A DNA stretch of 64,000 nucleotides from Gracilimonas sp040877545 (lineage in GTDB: Bacteria > Bacteroidota > Rhodothermia > Balneolales > Balneolaceae), in contig JBBDNN010000075.1 of NCBI GenBank assembly GCA_040877545.1, forward strand, positions 9,118 to 73,117, read 5' to 3'. The notes beneath the pieces are model-generated. The model searched no databases. It saw nothing but the letters and a program-made list of their open reading frames with translations, and had not been told where the DNA came from. Positions 18,000 through 26,779 of this stretch are shown here, piece after piece. Numbering within the stretch: position 1 is the stretch's first letter; the number at the start of each line of letters is the position of its first letter. A program made the translations under genes and the position numbers.

Positions 18000-18875
18000 A
18001 TGAGAATAAAAGAAAAAGTTATTGAGAAAATATTAGCAGTTTGTGCACTGTTAACCGTACTTACCACAGTTGGAATAATTCTCATCTTATTAGTAGAAGC
18101 TGTTGGTTTTTTTCGTGAAGTATCCATCATCGAGTTTTTAACAGAAACCCAGTGGACTCCACTTTTCACACAAAAAAGTTATGGCATTTTACCATTATTG
18201 GCAGGCACTTTTTTAACCTCTGCAATTGCTATAAGTGTAGCTTTACCGACAGGCCTGATCATTGCCGTTTATCTAAATGAGTATGCCAGTAAAAGGATGA
18301 AAAACATAGTTAAACCTCTGTTGGAAGTACTCGCAGTAGTACCAACTGTAGTATATGGTTTTTTTGCTCTCATGATTGTTACTCCATTTCTTAAAATGTT
18401 TATTCCTGAACTCTCAGGTTTTAATGCACTCTCTCCTGGAATTGTCATGGGTATTATGATCATACCCTTTGTTTCATCATTGAGTGAAGACGCGTTAAGT
18501 TCCGTACCAGGATCGTTGAGGCAGGCAGCATTCGGCATGGGGTCCACAAAATTTCAAACGGCATTTCGGGTAATGATACCTGCTGCGTCTTCCGGAATAA
18601 TCGTATCAGCTATATTAGCAATTTCACGGGCTATTGGTGAAACCATGATTGTAGCTATTGCTGCAGGACATCAGGCAAGATTTACGCTCGACCCAACGGT
18701 TCCTATAGAAACAATAACAGCCTATATAGTTCAAATTACAATGGGTGATGTTCCCTATGGTACACTCGCATATAAAACTATTTTTGCAGCTGGTATAACC
18801 TTATTTATTTTCACTTTTATACTAAACAATATCAGTTTTTGGATTAGATCAAGATATCAGCAAAAGTATGAATAA
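18000..18875 (+). CDS. pstC: Phosphate ABC transporter permease PstC
   Basis: A 291-residue permease with about six membrane segments. Family motifs are LAGTFLTSAIAISVALPTGL, EVLAVVPTVVYGFFAL, and the EAA loop RQAAFGMGSTKFQTAFRVMIP, followed by ISRAIGETMIVAIAAG, which is shared by PstC/PstA proteins. ATG 18000 follows a clear gap after pstS, and its stop overlaps the pstA start by eight bases (18868-18875), which indicates coupling. Confidence 0.94.
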   Translation: MRIKEKVIEKILAVCALLTVLTTVGIILILLVEAVGFFREVSIIEFLTETQWTPLFTQKSYGILPLLAGTFLTSAIAISVALPTGLIIAVYLNEYASKRMKNIVKPLLEVLAVVPTVVYGFFALMIVTPFLKMFIPELSGFNALSPGIVMGIMIIPFVSSLSEDALSSVPGSLRQAAFGMGSTKFQTAFRVMIPAASSGIIVSAILAISRAIGETMIVAIAAGHQARFTLDPTVPIETITAYIVQITMGDVPYGTLAYKTIFAAGITLFIFTFILNNISFWIRSRYQQKYE

Positions 18876-19725
18876 TATGCTATCCAGCAGATATAAAGAT
18901 AAACTATTCCAGGGAATGGGAATTACAGCCTCTGTTTCCTGTCTCCTAATTCTTGTTATATTTTTAGGATTTATTATTTATCAGGGAGTGGACAGATTAA
19001 GCTGGGATTTTTTAATCAATCTTCCATCACGTTTTGCCGATCGTGCAGGAATTTATACCGCCTGGATAGGTACTTTATGGATTATGGTTTTAACAGCTTC
19101 TATCTCTTTTCCCATAGGGGTCGGTGCTGGCATTTACCTGGAAGAATACGGGAAGAAGAATTGGTTAAATAAAATTCTGGAAATTAATATAGCCAACCTG
19201 GCTGGAGTACCCTCCATCATCTATGGCCTTTTGGGCCTGGAAGTATTTGTTCGGATTATGAAAATGGGGAATAGTATACTGGCAGGTGCTTTAACCTTGA
19301 CGCTATTAATTTTACCCATTATTATAGTTTCTACACGTGAAGCTTTACGTGCTGTTCCACCCTCTCTTAAAGCTGCTTCAGAAGCCTTGGGAGCATCAAA
19401 GTGGCAAACAATCTGGCACCAAATATTGCCGGCATCATTTGGCGGAATTTTAACTGGTTTTATTTTAGCCATTTCCCGTGCGGTAGGTGAAACAGCACCA
19501 TTAATTGTAATCGGGGCTTTGGCTTATGTACCGTTCGTACCAAGAAGTCCTCTTGATGAATTTACCGTATTACCTATCCAGATTTTTAATTGGGTCTCCC
19601 GACCGCAACATGAATTTGTAATAAATGCAGCGGCGGCAATTATTGTATTACTGGTAATTACTTTTGCACTTAATGGAGTAGCAGTTTACATGAGACATCG
19701 ATGGCAGAAAAAAATTCAATGGTAG
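18868..19725 (+). CDS. pstA: Phosphate ABC transporter permease PstA
   Basis: A 285-residue permease with six membrane segments. It carries GIYTAWIGTLWIM, ANLAGVPSIIYGLLGL, the EAA loop LKAASEALGASKWQTIWHQILP, and ISRAVGETAPLIVIGA. These are the PstA counterparts of the PstC motifs. The starting ATG lies within the last codons of pstC. It forms the membrane channel with PstC. Confidence 0.94.
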   Translation: MNNMLSSRYKDKLFQGMGITASVSCLLILVIFLGFIIYQGVDRLSWDFLINLPSRFADRAGIYTAWIGTLWIMVLTASISFPIGVGAGIYLEEYGKKNWLNKILEINIANLAGVPSIIYGLLGLEVFVRIMKMGNSILAGALTLTLLILPIIIVSTREALRAVPPSLKAASEALGASKWQTIWHQILPASFGGILTGFILAISRAVGETAPLIVIGALAYVPFVPRSPLDEFTVLPIQIFNWVSRPQHEFVINAAAAIIVLLVITFALNGVAVYMRHRWQKKIQW

Positions 19726-19748
19726 ATTATCTAAAGCAGACTTAAGCT

Positions 19749-20582
19749 ATGAGTATTATGAGCATTAATCTAAAGCATCCAAAGGCAACTGATAAGAAAA
19801 CAGAACCACGATTTAATCCCGAAAATAAGGGTTTCAAGTTGCAGGCAAAAAATGTGGATGTTTTTTATGATGATTTTAAGGCCATTAATAATATCTCAAT
19901 GGATATTGTCAGTAAATCCATAACAGCTTTCATTGGCCCTTCAGGTTGTGGAAAATCAACATTTATTCGTCTGTTTAACAGGATGAATGACAATATTGAG
20001 GGGTTTTCCATGAATGGAAATATTTATTTAGACCAACAGGATGTGTACGCCCCTTCTGTTAAGGTTGAAGAGCTGCGAAAAAAAATCGGGATGGTGTTTC
20101 AAAAGCCAAACCCTTTTCCTAAAACCATTTTTGATAATGTTGCTTACGGATTGCGAATTCAGGGAGAAAAAGACAAGGATTATATAGAAGAACGAGTGAT
20201 AAAGTCTCTTCAGCAAGCTACATTATATAATGAAATTAATGGGAATATGAATAAGCAGGCACTTTCTTTATCAGGCGGACAACAGCAACGACTTTGCATC
20301 GCCCGCGCTCTGGCTGTAAAGCCTACCGTCCTGTTAATGGATGAGCCGACATCAGCACTTGATCCTATCTCAACAGGTAAAATTGAAGATTTAATTGAGG
20401 AACTGAAGAAAAATTATACTATCGTAATTGTTACCCATAATATGCAACAGGCCGGCCGTGTAAGCGATAATACCGCCTTTTTTTATATGGGCAAACTGAT
20501 TGAGTATGGAGATACAAAAAAAATATTTACCGATCCCGAAAAAGATCAAACCCAGAATTATATTACCGGCAGGTTTGGGTAA
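19749..20582 (+). CDS. pstB: Phosphate ABC transporter ATP-binding protein PstB
   Basis: A 277-residue ATPase: Walker A GPSGCGKST (residues 63-71), the PstB-specific GMVFQKPNPFPKTIFDNVAYG, signature LSGGQQQRLCIARAL, Walker B VLLMDEPTSALDP, and switch His in IVTHNMQQA. ATG 19749 gives about 30 extra residues before the conserved core; ATG 19758 is also possible. It powers PstCA and, with PhoU, relays transporter state to PhoR. Confidence 0.95.
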   Translation: MSIMSINLKHPKATDKKTEPRFNPENKGFKLQAKNVDVFYDDFKAINNISMDIVSKSITAFIGPSGCGKSTFIRLFNRMNDNIEGFSMNGNIYLDQQDVYAPSVKVEELRKKIGMVFQKPNPFPKTIFDNVAYGLRIQGEKDKDYIEERVIKSLQQATLYNEINGNMNKQALSLSGGQQQRLCIARALAVKPTVLLMDEPTSALDPISTGKIEDLIEELKKNYTIVIVTHNMQQAGRVSDNTAFFYMGKLIEYGDTKKIFTDPEKDQTQNYITGRFG

Positions 20583-20609
20583 GGCAGTTAAAAAATAATT
20601 TCTGTTATA

Positions 20610-21284
20610 ATGATACATTTAGAAAAAGAAATAGAGTCGCTAAACGAAAAGATCATGGAAATGATAAATCTCGTTGGTACTCAGCTAAAAAGCGACCATG
20701 TAGCTTTGATTGATTTTGATAAGAACCTTGCACAAGACATTGATAAAAATGAAAAGAAGGTCGATAAGCTGGAGTTAAAGATAGATCGTCAATGTGAGCA
20801 TATTTTGGCCTTGCATAATCCTGTAGCCGTTGACCTGCGTTTCATTATTGCCTGTTTTAAAATCAATTCAGATTTAGAACGAATAGGTGATCATGCTGCT
20901 GCCATAGCGAAATATATGTTGGATTTTGCCGATCCCATCGAAGAGGATACAATCAAAAAAATGCAGTTGGAAGAAATGTTTAATATTGCAATTCGGATGT
21001 ATGATAATGTCTCTGAATCCTTTGTTTCTGAAAACACCACCTTAGCTCGCAGCGTATTTGAGGAGGATAAAATTCTAAATAAAATAAATAGAAAGATTTC
21101 AGGTACCACGGCGAAACTTATTGAGCAGAATCCTGACAATATTCAACAACTACTCTTCTTGTTTTCAATTATCCGAAAACTGGAACGCGTTGGGGATTTA
21201 ACCAAAAATGTAGCAGAAGAAATTATTTTTTATATCGAAGCAAAAGTTCTAAAGCATAAAAAAGAAAAGATCAAAAAGGATTAG
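20610..21284 (+). CDS. phoU: Phosphate signalling protein PhoU
   Basis: A 224-residue all-helical protein made of two PhoU repeats. The metal-binding style motif DLERIGDHAAAIAKY is in the first half, and KLERVGDLTKNVAEE in the second. Last gene of the pst operon, 27 nt after pstB. PhoU restrains PhoR when phosphate is plentiful by acting between PstB and the kinase. Confidence 0.94.
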   Translation: MIHLEKEIESLNEKIMEMINLVGTQLKSDHVALIDFDKNLAQDIDKNEKKVDKLELKIDRQCEHILALHNPVAVDLRFIIACFKINSDLERIGDHAAAIAKYMLDFADPIEEDTIKKMQLEEMFNIAIRMYDNVSESFVSENTTLARSVFEEDKILNKINRKISGTTAKLIEQNPDNIQQLLFLFSIIRKLERVGDLTKNVAEEIIFYIEAKVLKHKKEKIKKD

Positions 21285-21341
21285 TTATTCTCCCTGTGGT
21301 TCTCTTGCTTAAGCAGTTCTGAAAAATATAGTGCGGTAATA

Positions 21342-21530
21342 ATGAGACGCATCAAAACAATCTGAGCCTTGATCATTATTTTACTGACTGGTGAGGTATT
21401 AGCACAGGTAAACACCGGCAAACGGGATTATTAAATGGGCACCACTTTTGGTGATTTTTACCCGAACCAGCAGAAAGAGGGAACCGGATACATTAGCTTC
21501 TGCTGGTTAAATTTGAGATTACGAGCTTAA
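21342..21530 (+). pseudogene. Decayed exported-protein remnant
   Basis: From ATG 21342 the frame reads like a signal peptide (MRRIKTI, then ALIIILLTGEVLAQ) but is broken by an in-frame TGA at 21363 and a TAA 22 codons later, after the mature-looking start VNTGKRDY. The continuing frame gives MGTTFGDFYPNQQKEGTGYI before it runs into the 3' end of the minus-strand lipoprotein gene. It looks like a remnant of a small exported or outer-membrane protein that once followed phoU. The family is unknown; the later part may be chance. Confidence 0.45.
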
Positions 21531-21954
21531 TTTCTTCATCCGCTATTTCAGTACTTGGATTTATATTAATATTTGTCGGGTACCCAAGTTTGTTGTGGAA
21601 TTCGACTTCATAATGATCTGCCGTTTCCTTGTACCTTTCCAACAGTTCGAATAATTGATCAATGGTACGTGTTGAACTAATTAACATATCGCGGCTTTCA
21701 TAATTAAGATGATCTTCCTTGTCGAAATACACATTTATTACTCTCCCATGGAATACTTCAACGGTATACTCATAGGGTAACCTACATAAGCAAGTTCTAT
21801 TAACCAGAAAAGTATAATAGTCAAAATCATTTGACTTCCACTGATCGACAGCTTCAATGGAGCCAGGCTCTTCCTGGATGGAGCGACCATTATTTACATC
21901 ACAGGAAATGATCAGGAAGGTGAATAGCAAAAAAGAGGCAAGTATATTTTTCAT
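21493..21954 (-). CDS. DUF6174-like lipoprotein
   Basis: A 153-residue lipoprotein (IISC, Cys18). The mature part has the DUF6174 pattern: DYYTFLVNRTCLCRLPYEYT with paired Cys, a short strand with FHGRVINVYFD, TIDQLFELLE, and the late YEVEFHNKLGYPTNININ. The function of this family is not known. It lies on the strand opposite to the pst operon between phoU and the next Pho-type genes, and no Pho box is evident on its own upstream side. Confidence 0.75.
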   Translation of the reverse strand: MKNILASFLLFTFLIISCDVNNGRSIQEEPGSIEAVDQWKSNDFDYYTFLVNRTCLCRLPYEYTVEVFHGRVINVYFDKEDHLNYESRDMLISSTRTIDQLFELLERYKETADHYEVEFHNKLGYPTNININPSTEIADEEIKLVISNLTSRS

Positions 21955-22054
21955 AGCTCTGATATTAACTGGAAGCTTAAAGCAGTATAAAGAACCAGTT
22001 TAACATTGACAAACGTTTCTTGTGATGCAGCGGAGCTGAAACCAGGAGAAAGTG

Positions 22055-22115
22055 GATTCCCAGAATCTATGCTTTTGATTCAGCTGCATGGAACGCGGAT
22101 GACACGGATCCGGGG
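22055..22115. repeat. Dispersed intergenic repeat, copy B
   Basis: Second copy of the element at 14752-14812, in the same orientation; the exact 30-nt core is 22084-22113. It lies within the 317-nt gap after the DUF6174-like gene and about 50 nt before a Pho-type motif. The flanks beyond the repeat are unrelated in the two copies. Confidence 0.75.
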
Positions 22116-22166
22116 AATGTTCTAGAACCGGTGGAAATTCACCTCCTTCCAACAACCTCTGAATTG

Positions 22167-22222
22167 TTCTTAATTCCTTAACACCGTAGTAATCTATCCA
22201 TAATGTTGATCCTGTAGTTTTG
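22167..22222 (+). promoter_or_regulatory. Predicted Pho-type box and -7 element of the beta-helix lipoprotein gene
   Basis: TTCTTAATTCCTTAACA (22167-22183): the second half-site is exact TTAACA preceded by CC as at phoB and pstS, while the first half-site is degenerate. After 31 nt comes TAGTTTTG (22215-22222), an exact TAnnTTTG. The 31-nt spacing is the same as before the TonB receptor at 23873 and is 11 nt longer than at phoB/pstS. Confidence 0.55.
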
Positions 22223-22271
22223 CGGGCAAGTGAATTACACTTGCAATTTCTAAAAAAATCAACAAAAGATT

Positions 22272-23738
22272 ATGGACTACAAATTTATTCTAAAAGCTTT
22301 AGCACTCATTGTTGCCACAGTATTGACGACTGTATCTTGCAATGATAATAATTCGGTAAACGTCGGTGATGAGGAAGAAGAACATCCCTATGCTAATGAT
22401 ATCCGTGAAAATGGTGTAATTGTTCCTGGTTCTATTAACGGAAATACTACCTGGTCAGCCGATTCTGTCTATTACCTGGATGGTTATGTTTTCGTTGAAA
22501 GCGGTACACTGACCATTGAACCCGGAACCGTTATACTGGGTTTCGAACAGCCTTCAAGCATCGCTGAAGGGAATGAAACAGCTCTGATTATTACCCGTGA
22601 CGCTAAAATAAACGCAGAAGGCACAGCAAATAATCCGATTATCTTTACATCCGAATTAGACGGTGAGCCTTTTGATGAATCATTGACGCTGAATCAAACT
22701 AATTCAAAGCTCTGGGCGGGGCTGATCATCCTTGGAAAAGCACCTGCATATTCCGGCGGTAACACAGACGCCATCCAAATTGAAGGGATACCGGATGGTG
22801 AGGCGCGTGCACAGTATGGAGGAACAGACGAAGATCACAATTCAGGGGCTTTGAAATATGTGTCCATTCGGTTTTCAGGTGCCGAGATTGGACCAGGAGA
22901 TGAGATCCAGGGCTTAACGCTTGGTGGTGTTGGACGCGGTACAACACTGGAATTTATTGACATCTTCGTGTCTGCCGATGATGGAATAGAAATCTTTGGC
23001 GGAACTGTAGATATTAAGCACCTTTCCGTTGCTTTTGCTGAAGATGACGCCTTTGATCTTGATTTCGGATGGACAGGCACCGGCCAGTATCTCTTTGCTT
23101 TACAAGGTGGAAATGGAGCTGACCATGGCGGTGAGTGGGATGGAGCCAGCCCTGATAATGCACCTCTATACTCTACAGCAAGCCTATACAATATGACACT
23201 TATCGGACTCGGCCTGAATAGTACTGAGAGAGGCGCTGATGCCCCGGCAATTCTTATGCGGGATGGATCTGCCTATTCTCTGTACAATTCTATTATTACA
23301 GACTTCAATGGCTTAGGCATCCAGATCGAGGATAATAATGAAGCCGAAGATTCTTACGACAAAACTATTCTTGATGTGAATGGAGACGGCGCTTCGGTTG
23401 CAGGAAATGTGTGGTGGACAGGAAGTGCGGATAATATTAGAACTATGGTTTCTGTTACTTCAGCTGAGTCAAGAGATCCTGATGGGTTAACAATAACAGC
23501 ATGGCTAAATGACCGAAATAACTTGTTTGAAGATCCGCTTCTTGGTGGAATTTCAAGAACCGTTGGAAGCGGAGGACTTGACCCAAGGCCATCATCAGCT
23601 TCTGCTACATCCGGAGCGGTTGAGGTGGCAGATGGTAATGTAGAACAGACAACATATAAAGGGGCTTTTGATCCATCAACAACACCGTGGATTTCAGGAT
23701 GGACAACACTTGCACGATACGGTTACCTGGCTGAATAA
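22272..23738 (+). CDS. Surface/periplasmic parallel-beta lipoprotein of the TonB-receptor partner type
   Basis: A 488-residue lipoprotein (VSC, Cys23). It starts with VPGSINGNTTWSADSVYYLDGYVFVESGTLTIEPGTVI (given here as the overall pattern, residues 57-90) and continues with GTANNPIIFTSE, LKYVSIRFSGAEIG, and repeated short strands and turns, as in right-handed parallel beta-helices. Proteins of this family are often auto-labelled 'multidrug transporter' without support and tend to sit beside TonB receptors. Here it is followed by its own terminator and then by a TonB receptor gene. With a Pho-type box upstream, a role as substrate-binding partner or cell-surface enzyme in phosphorus acquisition is a reasonable inference. 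No active site was recognised. Confidence 0.7.
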   Translation: MDYKFILKALALIVATVLTTVSCNDNNSVNVGDEEEEHPYANDIRENGVIVPGSINGNTTWSADSVYYLDGYVFVESGTLTIEPGTVILGFEQPSSIAEGNETALIITRDAKINAEGTANNPIIFTSELDGEPFDESLTLNQTNSKLWAGLIILGKAPAYSGGNTDAIQIEGIPDGEARAQYGGTDEDHNSGALKYVSIRFSGAEIGPGDEIQGLTLGGVGRGTTLEFIDIFVSADDGIEIFGGTVDIKHLSVAFAEDDAFDLDFGWTGTGQYLFALQGGNGADHGGEWDGASPDNAPLYSTASLYNMTLIGLGLNSTERGADAPAILMRDGSAYSLYNSIITDFNGLGIQIEDNNEAEDSYDKTILDVNGDGASVAGNVWWTGSADNIRTMVSVTSAESRDPDGLTITAWLNDRNNLFEDPLLGGISRTVGSGGLDPRPSSASATSGAVEVADGNVEQTTYKGAFDPSTTPWISGWTTLARYGYLAE

Positions 23739-23758
23739 GCTAAAACCAACTACCAAAA

Positions 23759-23787
23759 GGGAAGGCGTGAAAGCCTTCCCTTTTTTA
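23759..23787 (+). terminator. Intrinsic terminator after the beta-helix lipoprotein gene
   Basis: Perfect 8-bp stem GGGAAGGC / GCCTTCCC with a 6-nt loop, followed by TTTTTTATTT. It lies 21 nt after the stop and immediately before the Pho-type box of the next gene, so the lipoprotein and receptor are separate transcripts. Confidence 0.9.
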
Positions 23788-23788
23788 T

Positions 23789-23844
23789 TTAACAGTACCG
23801 TAACAATCAGGTAATACAGGGTTTTTATTGCACCCGTAGTTTTA
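23789..23844 (+). promoter_or_regulatory. Predicted Pho box and -7 element of the TonB receptor gene
   Basis: TTAACAGTACCGTAACA (23789-23805) differs from the phoB/pstS 17-mer at four positions, with one half-site exact. After 31 nt comes TAGTTTTA (23837-23844). The start codon is 28 nt further on. The half-site spacing of 11 nt is kept. Confidence 0.62.
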
Positions 23845-23872
23845 AATAAAAATCATATTCAGGTAACAGCCA

Positions 23873-26779
23873 ATGAGATCTCTATTCGTATTCTGTGTAT
23901 TTTTTCTATTCAGCGCTCAAATTTATGCTCAAAAAGGAACCGTAACCGGAGTGGTAATTGATGAACTAACCGGAGAAGAGCTGATCAGTGCCAATGTATA
24001 TGTGCGGGCAATTTCCAGGGGAGCAGCGACAGATATTTCCGGCACCTACAATCTTCAATTAGAGCCCGGCAACTACAGCATAGAATTCTCCTACCTTTCC
24101 TATCAGAAGCAAATTGTTCATGTAGAAATTAAAGCCGGGGATCATGTGCAATTAGATATTGCGCTATCGCCCGACAGTAAGTTGGAAGAAATCTCCATCT
24201 CAGCAAGAAGAATAGATAACAATGAAGTTTCACTGCTTCGGCTGAATAAAAAATCATTGTCGTTTCAGGATGGAATTTCATCACAGGAAATGAGCCGGTC
24301 AGGATTCAGTAATTCTGCGGAATCAATGAAACAAGTGACAGGAGCATCCATCGAAAAAGGCAAGTTTATAGTAATGCGCGGGCTTGGCGACCGCTATAAT
24401 ACTTCCAGCATGGATGGCATTTCTTTGCCCACCACCAATCCATATAGAAACAGCGCCGGGCTCGACTTAATACCCTCAAGCATAGTCGACAATATTGTAG
24501 TGAAGAAAACATTTTCGCCCGATCTGCCGGGAAATTTCTCCGGCGGTGCTGTTGATGTATCCACAAAATCTTTGCCCGACCGCTTGTACTTCAGGTTAAG
24601 CACAACATTAGGCTATAATGATCAGTCTACCTTTAACAATAATTTTTTAGGTGATCCTATCAAAAATAAGATGAGCATGCTTGGATATGATGACGGATCA
24701 AGAGCAAGGGATGGTAATTGGAAAAATAACGAGTATTTGACCCGCCTCAACAACTACCTGATCCGCATTCAAAACAATGAAATAACACAAGAAGAAATCT
24801 CTGAATTTAATAAAACAATGCGTTCTTTTTCAGGCCGGCAATTTACAGTCCGCAACGAAACCCCGGGTTTGGACCACAGCATGAATATGATGTTCGGGAA
24901 TCGCTATAAAATAGATAAAGATAGTAATCTTGGTTTTAACTTTGGGTTTAACTATTCCAGATCCTTTATACAGCACGATGAACGGCAGATCAATAATTAC
25001 AAAGCGAGAATTCCCGATGAATCACAAAGCAGAATGCAGGCATTTCAGTTAAACCGCGGAACAGAGAGTAATGATGAAGTAGACAGCGGTTTTATGGGAT
25101 CTGTGGCATACCAGCCAAATAGCTATAACGAGTTTATGTTTACATCCATCTATAATAATAATGCATCCGAATCTGTGTTGAATATGGCAAATGGATCTTA
25201 CCCGGGAGCTCTTTCCTCTGGAACGTATAACAATCGTGTGATTTCATTTGTGCAGCGGGAACTCTTTAACAATCAGTTAAAAGGCAGGCATAGTATTAAC
25301 TCCTTCGACCTGAAATGGTCTGCCAATTTTATACAATCCAGCCAATATGAACCCGATACCCGATTTATCGGCTCGCCGGTTGATAATTCAGGCCAGTACT
25401 TTTTTGTACGGGAAGTACAGCTGCCTTTCCATTTCTTTAGAGAGTTGGATGATACGCAGTACAATGTAAAAATGGATGTGGAAACTTATATTTCTGACAA
25501 AGTAAAGTTAAAAGCAGGGGGGTTATTCTCACGAAAAGAACGGGATTTCAACGAACATCGATACCAGTTGGAAAACAATGGGACAAATCCGGCTGCGGAG
25601 GGCTTTACAAGTTTCAGGCAGGCTTCCGGTGATTATGAATATTTTTTCTCGCCTGATAACACCGGTATTATCGGTATTGACGATAATGATGATTACATCT
25701 TAGGGCTTACATACAGAGATCAAACCAGGCCGGAAAACAGCTACTCAGGCTACGAGCAGGTTTCCGCAATCTATGTGATGGGCGAATACGATATCACCGA
25801 CAGGTTAAAAACATTTGGCGGGGCTCGTATGGAACAGACAAATTTCAATGTACAATCAGCGGCAACCAATGCTGAAAACGGGGAAATCAATGTTATTGAT
25901 ATTTTGCCCTCGCTTAACTTTATCTATGCGGTAAATGAACTCTCCAACCTACGCTTAAGCGGCAGTCAAACTCTCGCAAGACCTAACATTCGGGAACTTG
26001 CTCCTTTTGCATCTTTCGATCTTTTAGGAGGTTTTCCGATTGTGGGAAATCCATCCATCACCAGAACCAACGTCACTAACCTGGATATGCGGTATGAAAT
26101 TTTCCCCGCTTCAACGGAAATGATAGCAGTAAGTGCGTTTTTTAAGAACTTTACAGAGCCAATTGTACTTGAACTGGATGTTTCTTCCGACCAGCCTCAG
26201 TATCAATATGTGAACACGGAAAGCGGAAGGTTGCTTGGTTTTGAACTGGAATTCAGAAAAGAGCTGGAATTTATAAGCCAGGCCCTGCGGAATTTTAGAT
26301 TCTCGACGAACTTCACGTATATCCACTCCCGTGTAGATTTAAGTAAAAATGAGCTGGAAATAAGAAGACGCCTGGATCCATCCATTAAGTCATATAGGCC
26401 TTTTCCGTTTCAGTCTCCGTATTTAGTAAATCTTATGTTGATATACGAAAACCAAAGAACGGGGTGGGATGGTACGATCTCTGCGAATGCATTTGGCCCC
26501 CGGCTTACTGCAAACGGATCAGGTGCCGCACCCGATATTTATGAGATCTACGGGAGCAATAATGCCAATAATAAGCTTAGCTCAGAGATTCCCTTGGCTG
26601 ATTTGAATGTGAAGATCAGAAAAACTTTTTTAAACGGCATTTCGGCTTCTTTATCTATAAGTAATATTCTGGGTTATAATGTTATTCAATACCAGAAGGA
26701 AAACGAGCAATTTTTCACGAACAGTTCTCTTAATCCGGGCCGATCAATCAGTTTATCTTTTACCTACCATATTAACTGA
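23873..26779 (+). CDS. TonB-dependent receptor, probable Pho regulon member
   Basis: A 968-residue receptor. Signal peptide cut after FSAQIYAQ; residues about 22-110 form a carboxypeptidase-regulatory-like (CarboxypepD_reg) beta-sandwich (GTVTGVVIDELTGEELISAN); the plug follows with VMRGLGDRYNTSSMDGISLP and IVVKKTFSPDLPGNFSGGAV. The barrel fills the rest and ends ISLSFTYHIN. This plug variant (GLGDRY, DLPGNFSGG) recurs in receptors that sit beside lipoproteins like the one upstream. It is placed right after the phosphate genes and has a Pho-type box. The ligand is likely a phosphorus compound or something needed under phosphate stress; an iron or sugar ligand cannot be excluded from sequence. 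Confidence 0.88.
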   Translation: MRSLFVFCVFFLFSAQIYAQKGTVTGVVIDELTGEELISANVYVRAISRGAATDISGTYNLQLEPGNYSIEFSYLSYQKQIVHVEIKAGDHVQLDIALSPDSKLEEISISARRIDNNEVSLLRLNKKSLSFQDGISSQEMSRSGFSNSAESMKQVTGASIEKGKFIVMRGLGDRYNTSSMDGISLPTTNPYRNSAGLDLIPSSIVDNIVVKKTFSPDLPGNFSGGAVDVSTKSLPDRLYFRLSTTLGYNDQSTFNNNFLGDPIKNKMSMLGYDDGSRARDGNWKNNEYLTRLNNYLIRIQNNEITQEEISEFNKTMRSFSGRQFTVRNETPGLDHSMNMMFGNRYKIDKDSNLGFNFGFNYSRSFIQHDERQINNYKARIPDESQSRMQAFQLNRGTESNDEVDSGFMGSVAYQPNSYNEFMFTSIYNNNASESVLNMANGSYPGALSSGTYNNRVISFVQRELFNNQLKGRHSINSFDLKWSANFIQSSQYEPDTRFIGSPVDNSGQYFFVREVQLPFHFFRELDDTQYNVKMDVETYISDKVKLKAGGLFSRKERDFNEHRYQLENNGTNPAAEGFTSFRQASGDYEYFFSPDNTGIIGIDDNDDYILGLTYRDQTRPENSYSGYEQVSAIYVMGEYDITDRLKTFGGARMEQTNFNVQSAATNAENGEINVIDILPSLNFIYAVNELSNLRLSGSQTLARPNIRELAPFASFDLLGGFPIVGNPSITRTNVTNLDMRYEIFPASTEMIAVSAFFKNFTEPIVLELDVSSDQPQYQYVNTESGRLLGFELEFRKELEFISQALRNFRFSTNFTYIHSRVDLSKNELEIRRRLDPSIKSYRPFPFQSPYLVNLMLIYENQRTGWDGTISANAFGPRLTANGSGAAPDIYEIYGSNNANNKLSSEIPLADLNVKIRKTFLNGISASLSISNILGYNVIQYQKENEQFFTNSSLNPGRSISLSFTYHIN

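Noticed and set aside
22001..22017. TTAACATTGACAAACGT-like match resembling a fifth Pho box
   Set aside because: The second half-site does not match, and it is oriented away from the nearby minus-strand gene while a better site lies closer to the plus-strand gene.
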